Positions 36,364 to 57,060 of a DNA stretch of 64,000 bases are shown here, one piece after another. The DNA comes from Struthio camelus (taxonomy: Eukaryota; Chordata; Aves; Struthioniformes; Struthionidae): the NCBI RefSeq assembly GCF_040807025.1, contig NC_090944.1:113708238-113772237 (forward strand). Reading direction: 5' to 3'. The stretch's first letter is position 1. Every line of letters begins with the position of its first letter. The notes under the pieces are model-generated. The model ran no database searches, had not been told where the DNA came from, and saw only the letters and a list, made by a program, of their open reading frames with translations. Made by a program: the position numbers and the translations under genes.

Positions 36364-39300
36364 TGGAGAAAGTGCTGACCAAGGACTTGCAAATCTACCA
36401 AGCCAACAATCATCATGCCTCGTAAAACCCTAAAGGGAAACTCAGGGAAAAGGGCACCAAGTTGGACAAGACCAGACTCTCCTGCTGTGAAGACAATCAG
36501 GATGTCCTTTTTAATGGCAGAACGAAGAGTAACTAATACCTTGTTAGTGAAAGATCCATGTCCTCCTTTTGAGATCCTAAGGTAATAGCCAGGCTGTGAT
36601 ATTTTAAAAGAGCGTAAGAGTGTGTCATTGACAATGATAAGAAATGATACACTGAGGTCCAATTATGTAATCCGTACCGTAGCTGCATGCAGAATGCACT
36701 CATAATTTCAAATGTCTTAATGTTTCTAGTAGCTTAAGTGAAGCGAAGTATTTGTAAATGTTTATTTGAAAGATGAGGCATTTCTATATGTATATATTTT
36801 TTTTTTCCACTAGTAGTTTTACTTGTCCTAAAGAGCAAGCTGACCTTTGTAAATAGAACATACTTTTAAATAGATGATTCTTTGACAGTTCATTCATTAA
36901 TATATTATTTTCTTTCATAGTTTGAGATATGATCCTTCTCTGGACAGTTTATTGCTCTATATCACTAGAAAGTGTAACAGTAAAATATTCTGGAGTAATA
37001 GAGGTAGCTGAATATTTTTATCTTGAAATAGGAGCAGGAAAGGTGTTTGGTTTTGTTTGCTTATCTGGATCAGCTGTTCAAAGGCAGCATGCACTCCCAA
37101 TAGTTTGCCACCATGCCTGCAGTTGCTGATACCAGGGCTAAAAACATTGGAGATCTGGCCTGCCTTTCTGATCCTGTGAGCTGTGTTTCAAATCTTCCTC
37201 TGTCTGAGGAGCCTCAAAACATACCACGTATCTTAGCCTAAAAGAGCCATAAGAGTGATCCAGAGGCAGGTAGTGGCAGTGAACCTCTAAGTGTGCTGCT
37301 AGTCCACTGTAAGAGGAGACTGGTCTAGATATGTAGCTGGACCTGAACATAACGTGAGCGTGTGTGTTAGCCTTGGTAGTTCACTCACTGCTCGCCCACC
37401 CTTGAATTTTGAATACCCAACAGGCACCTCTTTTTGAGTATGTGACATAACCCCGATGTGGGAAGTCTGCTTGAATTGCTTGTGTAGCAAGTGCTCCTCA
37501 AGAACTACGGTTTAGGTACACCTAAAAAGAATAATTGATTTTCGTGAGAACATTGGGTTTACAGTGGTCAGAGTGTGGGGAGTTTGTTAAAGAGCAAACA
37601 AAAAGAAAACTCTTTGTATCTGTGTCTACTTGAGTGTTTTGGGTAGATCTGAAGATGCACGCCACTGTTCAAGGGATAATTTTTAAACTACTTGATGTGT
37701 GAAACCTTCTGAAAATGCCAAAAGGCTGTCTTTTCTGTAGTTTTTGTTGCAAAACATTTTTTTAATTGTTGCAGAGATGTAACTCTTTAGAGACTAAGAC
37801 CCTGATTCCCAAGAGCACGAGCTTATGTTCTTCCTTGATTCATGAAAAGATATAGGTAAAAACTGGAGTTTCCTTGACTTTTATAACCTTGTGATGGAAA
37901 CATTTTTTGGAAGCACTGTTGAAAAACAAAAAGAGCCCCGAGCTCCTCCTTTGCTTCATCGGATCATGCTTTCGTTCTTGCTACTTTGGTATCTTGTATC
38001 TAGAGATGCCAAAATATTTTGCCCAGATAAGCAATCAGCTTTTGTCTCTTGGCTTCTCTTAACAAGCTTAATTCCAAACACGCTCTTATAAGATATCAAC
38101 ATCCTTGCCATTCCATAGGTTACGTTATAGGTAAAGCTAGTATTATTTCCTGGACAAAGGAGAAAAAAGTGCAGCAAGATGGGAGCTAGTCCAGACGCAA
38201 ATAGGAAATGGGAAATCCAGAAATCTCACTTTATGAAGAACTTCATTGGTTAGAAGGTTCAAACTTAATTGAAATAATCTGCTTTTTGCTGTCTTACTCA
38301 GAATCAGTCTGGCTTGTGAAATCTTGCGAAAACTCCTGCAGTATTGGGCTAGTAGGGAAAAGGCAAAGGACCTTTAGTAACCTTTGGTAACATGATGTGG
38401 TTTGTTCTTCCTTTAGTTTAGGTTTTTGGTACTTGCCCACTCTGACTGTACAAAAATGAGTCAGACCCCTTTTTCTTAAGGGAAAAAAATTGAGAAACTT
38501 TTATTTGCTGTTTTGGAGCAGAGGAATTTTACCTGTTTGATTTATACGTTCTGAGTATGCCTTTGTCATGCTTTGAAGTATTTCTGTGTTAGGTTTTATT
38601 TTTAAGCTAGCGTTTCTGTTAGAAAATCAAGCTTCAACTTCTGTTGCTGTAACCTATTTTTTTTCTTTCCCGTCCAAAAAGGTCTGAGTGCTGACTGAAG
38701 CTTCCCTATGGTTGTTGCTTCTATAAACCTCCTTTTCTTTCCTACCCTTCTTCATGTGAATTTTGGGTGTCTAAAGAGGTTGGAGTTCACATTGCCTCCT
38801 TCCTTCCCCATCCTTTGCCAGAAGCACAGAGATCCCGCAGGGCTGCTATGCATGCAGCTTGGTGGGACTATAGTACCTTTGAGATTGCTGGTTGGTACTG
38901 GCCAGTAGGTTCCAGCATCACTAGTAGGGATAGGCCCATACAGCCAGAGTAATTGTACACACCTTGTCTCCTCAGGAAAGAATTTCCCTTGGGTTGCCCC
39001 TTTAACTAAAGAATAGCTTCCTAATACTGCTTCAAGTTATTGTTGCAGCTGGTAGAGACTGAAGCAGATGAGATGATGATTGTAAGGTAAGAGATGTAGA
39101 GGAATCTGATGAAATACAGTTCTAGAAAATTATATGAGGGAAGCATGTAATTACATGAGGGAAGCATGTGGCAGTACCAGATGTCGACGTGATATACAAA
39201 TAGATGATAGAGAGCCTTGTTACCAGGGCTCAGAAAAGCAGGTGTCATGGGGGAAGATGAGAGGATCGAAAAACAGAAAAATCATGAGATATGGATGGAT

Positions 39301-42300
39301 GTGGTGCATCAGAAGCAGGAGCAGAGGACAGGTGATAAGAGGCTGCAAAGGCTTAGCTGGCTGGAGAAGTTGAAATTCCTGTTAAAATGATAAATACTAG
39401 AAGTCCTTCAGATGTGAAACTTGCATTTTTTGTGTGATGAAATCCTCCCTATCCCTCCCCTCTCTGTTGCCCTGCACTGTTTTCTATTTTGGGAATCATG
39501 ACAGAAATTCCAGAAACAGAAGTCACTGTTGGAAAAAAAAGATATAGTCTGTGAGCTGTTGCTGCCATGGCCTTCCTCTTTGGCTCTTTAATAAGTATTT
39601 TCTTCCATTATGAACAAGATGTGCCACAAGCAGCAAAACTGATAAAACCTGGTCCCTTGGGATTTGTGTTCTTTGCTCTCTAAGCCTTTGCTACCACACT
39701 AGCCCTACCTGCCGCTTGTGCTGTAGTTAGGCAGGCACACATGTATAATGGCTGTATGCTTTTCATCTTTCCCACGGCGGGAGTGCTCATTTGGACCTCC
39801 TGGATCTAGTTGCTAATTGTCATGAAACAGGAAAGGAACCTATTCTTTTTGAAGAGCTCTCCACCTAAACAGGATACAAATTTGTAGTGGGCTTAAAAGT
39901 TGTTGGGAGGGGACACGGCACAGTTACGTAAGATTCTTTTCTTTGGCTAAACCCCAAACATTAAAGAATGTTTGATGTAAGTAATGAGGTGATTCAGCGA
40001 GTTCTCATGGGTAATGCAATCTTTTGTTACTCTTCTGTTTCCTTTATGGTTTGCTTGAACTTGACTTTCTTGCCTGTGCAAAAATGTACAAGAGATCAAA
40101 ATGACAAAATACTAATAAAATACCATTTTCTCTTGGAGGTGCTTGCCTCCATTGAACTAGGATGTATCATCCTGCAGAGCTGAGCAGGGCCTGCGGTTTT
40201 GCCATCTGTTCCATACTGACTACAGTTCAACTTGGGACAAGTTGTGCTGTTTTGATGTTCTTGTACGGTTCATGTTGCAGGAGTATATGAGTTTCCCAGT
40301 CATCCACATAACGTCTCCATCTGCAGCAGGGAAAACTGAATGATTTCTGTATCCAGGGGAAAACTGAAGGGCTGGCATGATTCATGGGAGACCACCTGGA
40401 AGGCCTGCTGAAGTGGCCCTGGAGAGGTGTGGGTGGGGGCCCTGGCCACTGGATGGAGCTCTGACACTTACTGTAGCTGTTAAACATACTCCTCCTGCTC
40501 TTGCTCAGTGTATTTAGAAACACGTTTCCAAAATTCTTGCTCGGCTCTCAAGGTTGGGAGCTTCACTCTTATTTGGGCACTCTATGAAATAGCTGAATTT
40601 TAAGTAGTAGTGGGTTCTCCTGAAAGTATATGAGGTCCTGGGCACACCTGAATATGCTGCCATCTGATACTCATTTATATTTGAAGCTGTGGGATGATGA
40701 GCTTTTGAAGAGCAACTCCTTGATTAAAATTATGAGCAAATACCCAGCTGTATATATCCATATCTGGACAAAATGAGTCATCAAAATTAGTTTCCAGGAG
40801 AGATTGTTATTTATTTGGCTGTTGAGAGCAGGGTGTGGGGGTTTTGTGTTTGTTTGTGTTTTGGTTTTTTTTTTTTTTTTTCCTTACCTGTTTGGTTCTG
40901 GCCTTCTTAAATTGTGATTCACAAGGAGTGTGAAGCATCTAGACTTTTCCGTGGGAGAGCAGGGCATGGTGCCGATGGCTCTAAGCAAGCATGTTTTCAG
41001 CCTTTTTAAGCAGTGTGAAGAACATTCATCTCCAATCCAAAAAATGTGCATTAGCTGCTGAGGTACATTGCTTAAGAAGACAACTGTTCTGACATCATGC
41101 CAGCTGCTGGTTCTACCTTCCAGTATGGCATTAAACCCTACGACTAATATCAGTTGTGTTTATTTTGCTCTTCATTTGTGAGCTGTTCTCTAGGTGACAG
41201 TGATGTGGAAGAACAGTAGTGTAGGCCAGGCGCTGTGCCAGAGTAAGGAATGTGTATGTGTGAGGACAGGCCAGGTTACAAAGTTGCTGGCTGTTTTCTG
41301 GTTAATCGCTCGCTGCTCTAAAATCTACCAGCAGATGGCATGGCTGTCCAGACAGACTGGCAGGGAAAAGTGGGGTTTTTGTTTGTTTTTGTTTGTTTGT
41401 TTTTTTCCCCTTTGGACATTGGCTTTTTGCTTTCTTATTCTGAAACCCTATGAAGGGTTATAAAGCCTGAAAAGACTTAATTACATGTTGTTTATAGGAC
41501 ACATTTGTTATTGCTGGCCTATGAATTTAATCCTGTGTGTGTTCGTTTCCCCCTGTTGGCTGTTTGGCTGTGCTGGGGACAGACAATAACCTCTCGTGCC
41601 ATGTCTTGTCTACAGAGGCAGAGGAGAGCCTTTAACTTCAAAGCAGTTGAATGCAACAGGAGCAATCAGCCGAGTGCCAGTAGGGACCTGGAAGGACCAG
41701 CTGTTCTCCTTGCACTGCCCTTACCTGGGACTGCTGAGTTCTTTAAAAACTGAGCTGTGATCTTTTCCACCTGTTAAATAATTTTAGAGCTCCAGTGCCA
41801 GAGTATAAAAACCTGAGAAGTATTTCACTGTCACTGCATCATACCACATCTGGTTATTTAAGCTGTCCTCAGGTGCAATCTGTTGCTTCAGGTAGCCTTA
41901 CACTGCTGAGAAAGAGTACTTTGGAAAAGGTACTCTATATGGACCTTGACCTGATGGAGGCCTCTAATAGCATGGTGTAATGGTCACTAAATAGTTGTAA
42001 CAATAATTAAGTTCTGAGAGTAGATATTCTGATATAGAAAGCATGCATGCTCTTTCCCATGTTTCTGCAATATCTCTCACTGGGCCAGGTTAGATTTATT
42101 TGGTTGCAGCGAAATGTAATTGTGACTAAAATACAGAGGTGAGATACTAGGTTGAGTACTATAATCTGGTTATCCGGCTAAGACCCTAGGGATCTGTAGT
42201 TTTATTAATTGTACTGTGTTCATGAATCACTGCATGATTCACTGTGTTTCTTGTAGCACCTTTCCTCACCCTTCTCTGTTATGCTTATTAAGATCTGATC

Positions 42301-45300
42301 TTAGAAAGATTTTTTCCCCGTAGTTTGAGAATATCTTTATGCAGCAATTGCACAGAAAATACATGCCAGGGTCTGTGAGACACCTGGGTCTGAGACCCAG
42401 TTCTTGGAGTGAGCACGGTCTCATTCTGATGTGAGCCAGCTTGAAACCCAGCTTGTGTGATCATACAAAGGAACAACCATTCCCTTGTGCTGGCAGCCCA
42501 CAGTGCGGACGGCAGTACCAGGGAAAGGCAGGCATGGAGATGGCGATGTCGCTGCCTGGCACAGCGGGGTGGGGCTGCGGGGAGGGGGAGGGCCGGATAG
42601 TCCTTCTCCTATGGCAGGCACAGCCAGCAAGTGTTCTCTGACTCTTGCAGTCCAGTGTGCTTCCCAAAATGCTTTTTAGGCAAAATCATAGTGCAATGAT
42701 GTGCTTTATCTGGGAGGTGAAGCAGAATACAGGAACATCAGCATGGCTTTCCATTCAAGGCTCAGCCCTCCATAGCTCATAAGAGAGGCCTGTAGCAATG
42801 TTTTGGGGAAATAGGGTAAGAAACAACAGCTATTGTGCTGGTCCCCTAGTATGTTTTCACAGTTTCTGGCAAGGAATGGGGGCAGGGCCTGTGCTGTAGG
42901 CTCCATCGTGACCGCTGTGGTTAACTTACCCTCTGAACTTGTGTAGTCCCTTTTTGGCTCCATTCATCTCTCTGATCTCCACAACGTGCTGAGTAATGTG
43001 AGCTGCACTTTGGTGATACTTTGTGTGTTGGGGGCGGGGGGGGGGGGGAATATGTCTTCTTGTTTATCACTTGCATGCTTTGCATATACAGTGCTTAGCA
43101 TGAAAAGCCCTGATACAGCTGAGGCCTCTGCTAATAAGAAGGGTTTCTAGTAGCCAGGATCAAGTACAGAACTCTTAAAAAGTAGCTGAAGACAAAATAT
43201 ACATTTTTGTCACTTATAACTCCACATTTTGTGGTAATACTGATTAAACTAAGATGTGCTTGGAAGCATGTTGATGAAGACTTAAATTAAAGGTTGTATC
43301 TATAAGCCACTTGACTTCAGAGAATTTCAGACCTTTGCAGTTGTTTAATACTAGCTATGTATCTCCTTAAATCGTAGCATCTGTTTGTTTCCCTGGGTGG
43401 AAGCAGCAGGGTAGAACGCAGGTGGCTGCATTCATACCTTGTGGTGAGAGGATGTCTTCTGTTTAGCTGAAGTCTCTTTAGCCACTCTTGCCTTGATACA
43501 TACACAGTTGTGCAGCAGGGCATTGGAACAGCTGTTGTGTCTGGCTAGATGTAGACAGATAAAGTTTCAAGAGCCCTTTAATTAAGGACGACAAATACAA
43601 AAATTTGGTTTGTATTTTACAGCTTTACTTTAATTCTCTTTGACGCTCCATGATGTAATATAGAAACAGTGCAATCACGGCAGACAGGTATTTCCTGTGA
43701 CGCTCACTCCGGTGCCCCAGGGCTTGATGGCGCTGCCCAACTATATGCTGACACTGGTGAGGAACTTCACTTCCTGCACATCTTTGCAGGCTACCATGAC
43801 CTGTGGGCCAGGCCTGTCAGCAGAAGCAGGGCTGCATAATCTCTCCCAGGTGAGTAGCAGCTCAGGAGTTTTAGCCCCTTGAAGCTGAGCAGTGTAGCTG
43901 AGGAGCTGTAGAGGTGTTGTCCTTACTTGTTTGAATGGATAGTAAGTCAAGGGCTGCATCTTTCCTGAGGTAACAGAACGTCCTTTGGCTAGTGTTGTAA
44001 CGCTAGCATTGATGGGGCAACAGCCGATGCATTGGGTTAACACCAACATCCTTGCTTGGTTATGAAAGAATGGTTGAGGATTTGGAATGAGTCTACTTAA
44101 GTTCATTTGTTTGTTAATGGAGTTGTGCCCCTATTTGATGTTTTATCCTTTAAGAATTAGGACACTGGACTAGCTCTCAGGAGGGACTAAGCCCAGTAGA
44201 ACAGAGATTTTGCATCCAGTCTGTGTAGGAATGTTTGTTTATATTTGCAAGTAGTGCAGCCTAAGAGGAGCAGAGCTGTAGAGGAACACAGTTATTGCTG
44301 AGGTCCTGATGTTCAAATTGTACGTGTTTCAGACAAGTATTATGTATGTATGTGGCGCAGACAAAAAGAAAGATTTGTCTCCTCTTGCTGACTGTAAAAC
44401 AAGAGCACTGTCTATCTGTTAGCTGAAGATTATTAATGAAGCACATACTATGGCTGTAAGGCGTTCTGACTGATAGTATGAACACCTTTCAGGTGAATCC
44501 CTTGGCCTTGTACAGTGGTGTAGGGAAGTTAATTCCTCCTGATTCTCCTCAGGAAAGAGTGAGCACATTACAGACACAGTACAGTAACAAGAAGCTTTAT
44601 ACCTCTGTATCAGAATGACCCTCCTCTCCCAGCAGTCCATCAAATATTGCATCAATACAGTCAATACTGAAGGTGTCAAAATAGAACACGAATGCAAATA
44701 AAATGACTAGAGACCCATAGGGTGAAATTAATGACCCTATCTATCTCAGCTTTCAGTGCCATACAGTGTCTTGCAAATAAATAAAAAGATGCTTAAAACT
44801 TACTTACTTTTAAAAACAATATTTTTTTTTTGCAAATTGTGGTGATCCCTTGGTTAAAGATCAAACAGCTTCTAGAGAGCTAAGACTACACTAAATATGA
44901 CAGGCTTTTGTTTTTACTTCATTTTCACAGCCACATATTTCTGCACAAGGACACACAGCTGAAAAACACCAAGCTGATTGTCAGAAGGCATTAAACTCTC
45001 TCTCATTGACCTGGAGTTGAAGTAGCCCAGCCCAAACTGAATGCTGTAGTTGGAAGCCCTGAGTTTTTGATGAAAACCAGCCTCGGCTCGCTGTCCATAG
45101 GGCTGCTGGCAGCAGTGTTTATCAAAGGACTAGATGCTCCAGCCTGATGCTAGTGGGAAGGCCACAGGTTCAGGCTTGGCTTGCCCGGAAGAGAAAGAGG
45201 AAGAGCCAGAACTCCACAGTCTTAGAGAGCTGTTAAAGATTTGATCTTGATTTTTGTTTTATGCTACCCTCCTCCACCAGTGGAAGAAGCTGTAGATTTA

Positions 45301-46850
45301 TAGTCTAGGCTAGATTTCATGTGCTGGAATTCGTCCCAGAGTTGGCACAGCCTCAAAGGGTTTTATCTTGGCTGTAGTACCCACATGCTGCTGCAAAGAT
45401 CCCCAGGGAAGGGAGTCAGAAAGAGGCAAAAGAACAACAAAGCGGGGTGGGGGGCGGGGGGGCCACGAGAAGGCTATATCCCACTGGGATGACTCTCCAA
45501 AAGCCAGTCATAGAGGGAGATCTTCCTTCCCCTCCTGCTGCTGGTCATCACAAAGTACACTAGCTCTTAGCTTCTCTACAGGAACCACAACGTTCAGAGT
45601 GCCATTCCTTTTCCTTTTCTGCTGAAAGTTCTTTCTAAGGATGCTGAGTTAGCAGGATTCTCCTCAGTGGCATTTTCCTGTTTCCTTGAAGTGTCATTTC
45701 AGAACTGTGTTGGCCTACAGGCTACTCCGTCTGTGAAGGAGATTGCATCTCCTTCAATAGTATCAGCTCACTGGCCAACAGCCTCTGATACATCAGAAAG
45801 CTGCCTTCTGAGCACTCATGAGGGAAGGATTAGGGAACAGACCTTCATCAACCCGAGCCCTTCAGTCGCTCACAGCAGCAGCTTGTTAAAATGCCCTCAA
45901 CTCTTTGGCCTGTACAAAGACCCTTGTAGGTGAATGCAAATTCCCTTCACCCTTCTCCTCTGTATAGTGATATTGTATTCCGCTGTTCTTTCAAACGCAG
46001 TGATAAACATTAATTTCAGCCTACTGGGTTATTACTGGGACATGGGGTGGAGCACTTACTTAACACAGAACACAGAGGACTGAGCAGTGTGCTTGACACA
46101 GCGCTGATGTACGTGCTGGTATATCTACACAGCAGGTTGTTAGATTTCTATCTGCTTGGCATGTGCTATATTTGGAGGTGTCTGCCTGCACAAAAAAAGA
46201 AAATACCCAAGAAACCTAAGCATGCATGAACTGGTTGCTGTGGAATAATGTTGGTTCTTCCTCTCCAAAACCTTGGGTCTGTTTCTACTCAGGTTTGATT
46301 GCTAAATAATTGTCAGCAAAAAAAGTTGATCAAAAGCAGGACTACATTCACATGTGAAAAGTTGCCTGTAGCACTAAGGAAGGCTGTTAGGAAAGTTCAG
46401 TTCTAACTCATAGGCCTGATCCTGCAAGCCTTACTCATGCAAGCAGCCTCTTCGCTTTGAGCAAGCTTGCTGTAGCCAGCAGCTCTCACTAGTTTGGGCC
46501 AAAAGCTTTTATCGATAAGTACATCCAGGCTGGGGGAAGGAAAGTGGGAGAAGGAGAAGAGAGACATCACAAAACTAATTAATCTCCCATAGGAAAGCAG
46601 TAATAAAAAAAAAAAAATGAGACAGTGACGCTTGCCCTTAAGGTTACTGAATCGTACTAAATTAAAGGAAAGACTAGCATGTTCGGTAATAAATTGTGTC
46701 ACAGACCACATGCATCAGCAGCAGTTACTATGGACACAGCTTCCAAGAGGGGCAGAATGGAAGAGAGAGCTGGAACAAAGATGGCAGAGATAAAAAAGGG
46801 TTGACTGGGAGTTTAAAGATCACTGTCTAAAAACTTTGTTCTATGTAGAA
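36364..46850. other. Convergent intergenic region between the Ser/Lys-rich gene and RD3
   Basis: No supported gene. It must hold the 3'UTRs of both flanking genes, but no poly(A) signal could be assigned confidently. A minus-strand AATAAA near 42202 is one possible RD3 end. Simple-sequence items: T19 at 40865-40883, GTTT-rich at about 41375-41407, G-runs at 43029-43048 and 45443-45462, A-run at 46605-46617. A short tandem duplication of ATGAGGGAAGCATGT lies at about 39133-39170. Confidence 0.5.
43029..43048. repeat. G-run
   Basis: Twenty bases that are all G apart from one C, able to form a G-quadruplex. Confidence 0.85.
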
Positions 46851-54276
<7,426 letters not shown>

Positions 54277-55909
54277 TCATTGGGAGCGGGGAGGAGAGAA
54301 AAGGAACAACAGTGCCATGATCAACACAGTTCAGACAACAATATTCTCACCCCACACTACTCAAGTCTGCTGTTCACCCAAAAGTGCTACTGGATTAGCC
54401 ACTTGGAACCAGCTGAGCACCTTAAGAAATCTCACCCATAGCAGCTAGTTTGTGCCGAGGGAGAGGCAAAGTGCACAGGGGAACCATTTCCCTTGAACTT
54501 GCAGTCATCACATAACTAAAATGACAGTCACAGTTCCCATGTCTGAAGGTAAGCCGGAAGGATACCTGCTCCCTCCACGTTAGGCCGGAGAAGCGCGCTC
54601 TACCCCAGGGAAGAGCTGAGGCTAGGGCTTGCCTGTCTGAACCTCCACCAGAGGGCATGATCTCACAGCACCGTGCAAAAACTCGGCATATGGAGTCAAG
54701 GGTTTACAGGTATTCCTGGGAGCCACGTTCCAGCCAGCAGCGGATTCTCAGCGGGTAGGGCAGGATAGATGACCTGGTCTGGTTTGCTGCTACCATGACA
54801 GAAATGGTAGAGCTCCTCTGTACTTAGCCTGCACTGGCAGGAGCAACAGTTGCATTAACTCCAAGATCAGCCAGAGCTCTTAAAATTATTCAGCAAAGGA
54901 GTTGCATGCACAGAAGAAGGCTACTCCATCTTCTGCAAACAGAGGCCAACCGTTGGTTATGCTGGGAAAGCACACCTTAGGCGCTACCACCAGCGCCAAG
55001 GGAACTGGGGCTGGGCTGGCAGGGAAGTAGCAGCACAGAAATAATAACAACGTAAACCTTGGTAAGAGGGATGTTTCTGCTGCTGGGGATTTATGCAGCA
55101 CTTAGAAGGCAGAACAAACTGCACCAATCAGCTCAGCAAAGGACTGAATTAACTTCCCTCCTACCCAATCCCTTCACGTAGTCTTTTTAAGAGGACAAGG
55201 CACGGAGCAAAGTTATTAACTATTTTATTTGAATTTAAAGACAACGGAGTCCAAAGCAGGCCCTAGGGACCTGAACAGGACCAAAACAGCAACAGCATGT
55301 GTCACATGGCACACTTACATGCCTTGTTCCTCCCATCCATTAGACCCCAGGGAGAAGGGATGGCACAAATTATGGCTGCAGCTGGGATTTACTAAAAGGC
55401 TCTTCCTGGCAGCAGCCCAATCAGGACATGGCATCAAAAGTTAACATAAGGGCAGTGGATTAAAGAGCCTGCTTCTGCATGGTCTGAGCAAATTCTTACC
55501 ACTTAGAGACACAATCATGAAGACTGGGAGAAAAATAATGCTTTTGATTTATGTTATCTTGGGGCTTAGAGTCTTTAGTCACTGTGCAAATCACCAGAAA
55601 TTCATAACTACCCAGTACTCTCACTAAAGCTGAGAGCTAGGAGCTCCTGGACTCCTGAGTCTCAAGAAAACCGTTGCCATTTGCATTGGGCAAGAAGGCT
55701 GCTTCAGATGCTTCCATGCCTTTGCCATTTCACCTTGCAGTAACGCAGCCTTATTTTCTTTCAGAAGTGTTCCTATTATGTAAATATGGCACACCATTCA
55801 AGGAATAAGCTCCAAAGGCCTGGATAGTCTGTAGAGTGTCTCAAGTTTGAAATGATTTCAAGGTCTACTCCTCAGGCTTTTCTAGAATCAGTAAGTTTGG
55901 CAAACTGCA

Positions 55910-55995
55910 TCAAAGGACTGGTTTCACCAGTCCAATATCCTACCTCTCACAGCAAGCAATATCTGTTTCTTCAGAAGGAAGATATAAAAGCCTGA
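55910..55995 (+). repeat. Worn LINE-end fragment (L3/CR1-like), copy 2
   Basis: CATCAAAGGACTGGTTTCAC, CAGTCCAATATCCTACCTCT, CACAGCAAGCAATATCTG and CTTCAGAAGGAAG follow in order a repeat remembered from turtle, crocodile and bird genomes. Same family as 27362-27450. Confidence 0.55.
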
Positions 55996-56775
55996 AGACT
56001 TCCACAGGACTCAGATCTAGCTGCCTAGGCTTGTAAGGCTGCACATGCTCTCGGACTGTATGAACAGTAATGCCTTTGCTAGTTTACAGCGCCATACAGG
56101 AGGGATCCCTGTAGCAACTGGTTTTTGGCCCTAAGTACCAGATACGATTGCTCTTCTGATATTAGCCATAGCCAGCAGCAGCAGCTGGAAGTCATCCTGC
56201 TCCTATCTAACTTCTGTGTGCTGTAGGAGGAGCAGCAGCAGGTCCTTTCATTTGCTTTCATCACCAGCTGACCCCAGCTACCAGCAATATCTTGCTCTCA
56301 TTATCACAGCGCTTTGGCTGCCTGCTGCTGGCTTATTTGCCCAAGCCAGTGAACACAGGCTGGAAGCGATGCGCTGACAGCTTCAACTCTACAATCCTAC
56401 CATCCTAAAACATAGCAGGATCTTGTTACATGGCGGCAGCCTTCACTCATCATTACAGGTTTTTAAGGGTGAAGATCCTGAAACCCTAAGACCCCTTCCA
56501 TAGTCTTATCACTCCCTGAATGCAGCATAGGTGAGCTGCCTGCTAGCAAGTGAGCAGCAGAATAGATCACAAACCGTTGCAAAAAGGTTTAAAAGCCTTC
56601 TGTCTGTTTTCAACCCATGTGAATAGCAATTTATCATAAGCAATTGGTCAGGTATCTGACCAATTAAATTATCATCGCTATTTTCATCAGTACCTTCACC
56701 TGATGAGGCTGAGCATGCTCTATTACTTGTGGTATTTTACCAGCCAAAGAGTTAGCTTACTCTGTTTTTATTCTG

Positions 56776-56830
56776 GCTGTGACCTGGTCTCACACTGGTT
56801 TAACTCTGCTGACTTCAGTGGCATTAGCTG
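56776..56830. repeat. Possible MITE-like remnant
   Basis: GGTCTCACACTGGTTTAACT followed by CTGACTTCAGTGGCATTAG resembles the palindromic sauropsid element 'CACACTGGTGTAACTCCACT GACTTCAGTGGAG'. Confidence 0.35.
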
Positions 56831-56937
56831 AGGAAAGTCAGTATAAAGAAGCATCAGCTGTGAAGCTAAGGCTGTTCTTCCTTCTCCCAGCTATTCGTAG
56901 CTCACCAACTCTTTCATTACAAGAGGGATGAGGGAGT

Positions 56938-57060
56938 AATTTAGTGGTTAGAACTGGGAAACAAAGCAAGGAGGAGGCCTGGGCTCTGACTTGACCCACC
57001 TTGACTTTCACCTGGTCCTGGGCTCTTCTTACTGCCTTTTTGTTTCATCTCTCAGTCCTC
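56938..57060 (+). repeat. MIR/L3-like fragment
   Basis: TAGTGGTTAGAACTGGGAAA, GAGGCCTGGGCTCTGACTTG and CACCTGGTCCTGGGCTCTTC match the order of MIR-type text (GTGGTTAGAGCACTGG, CCTGGGTTCT, CCTTGGGCAAG). Confidence 0.45.
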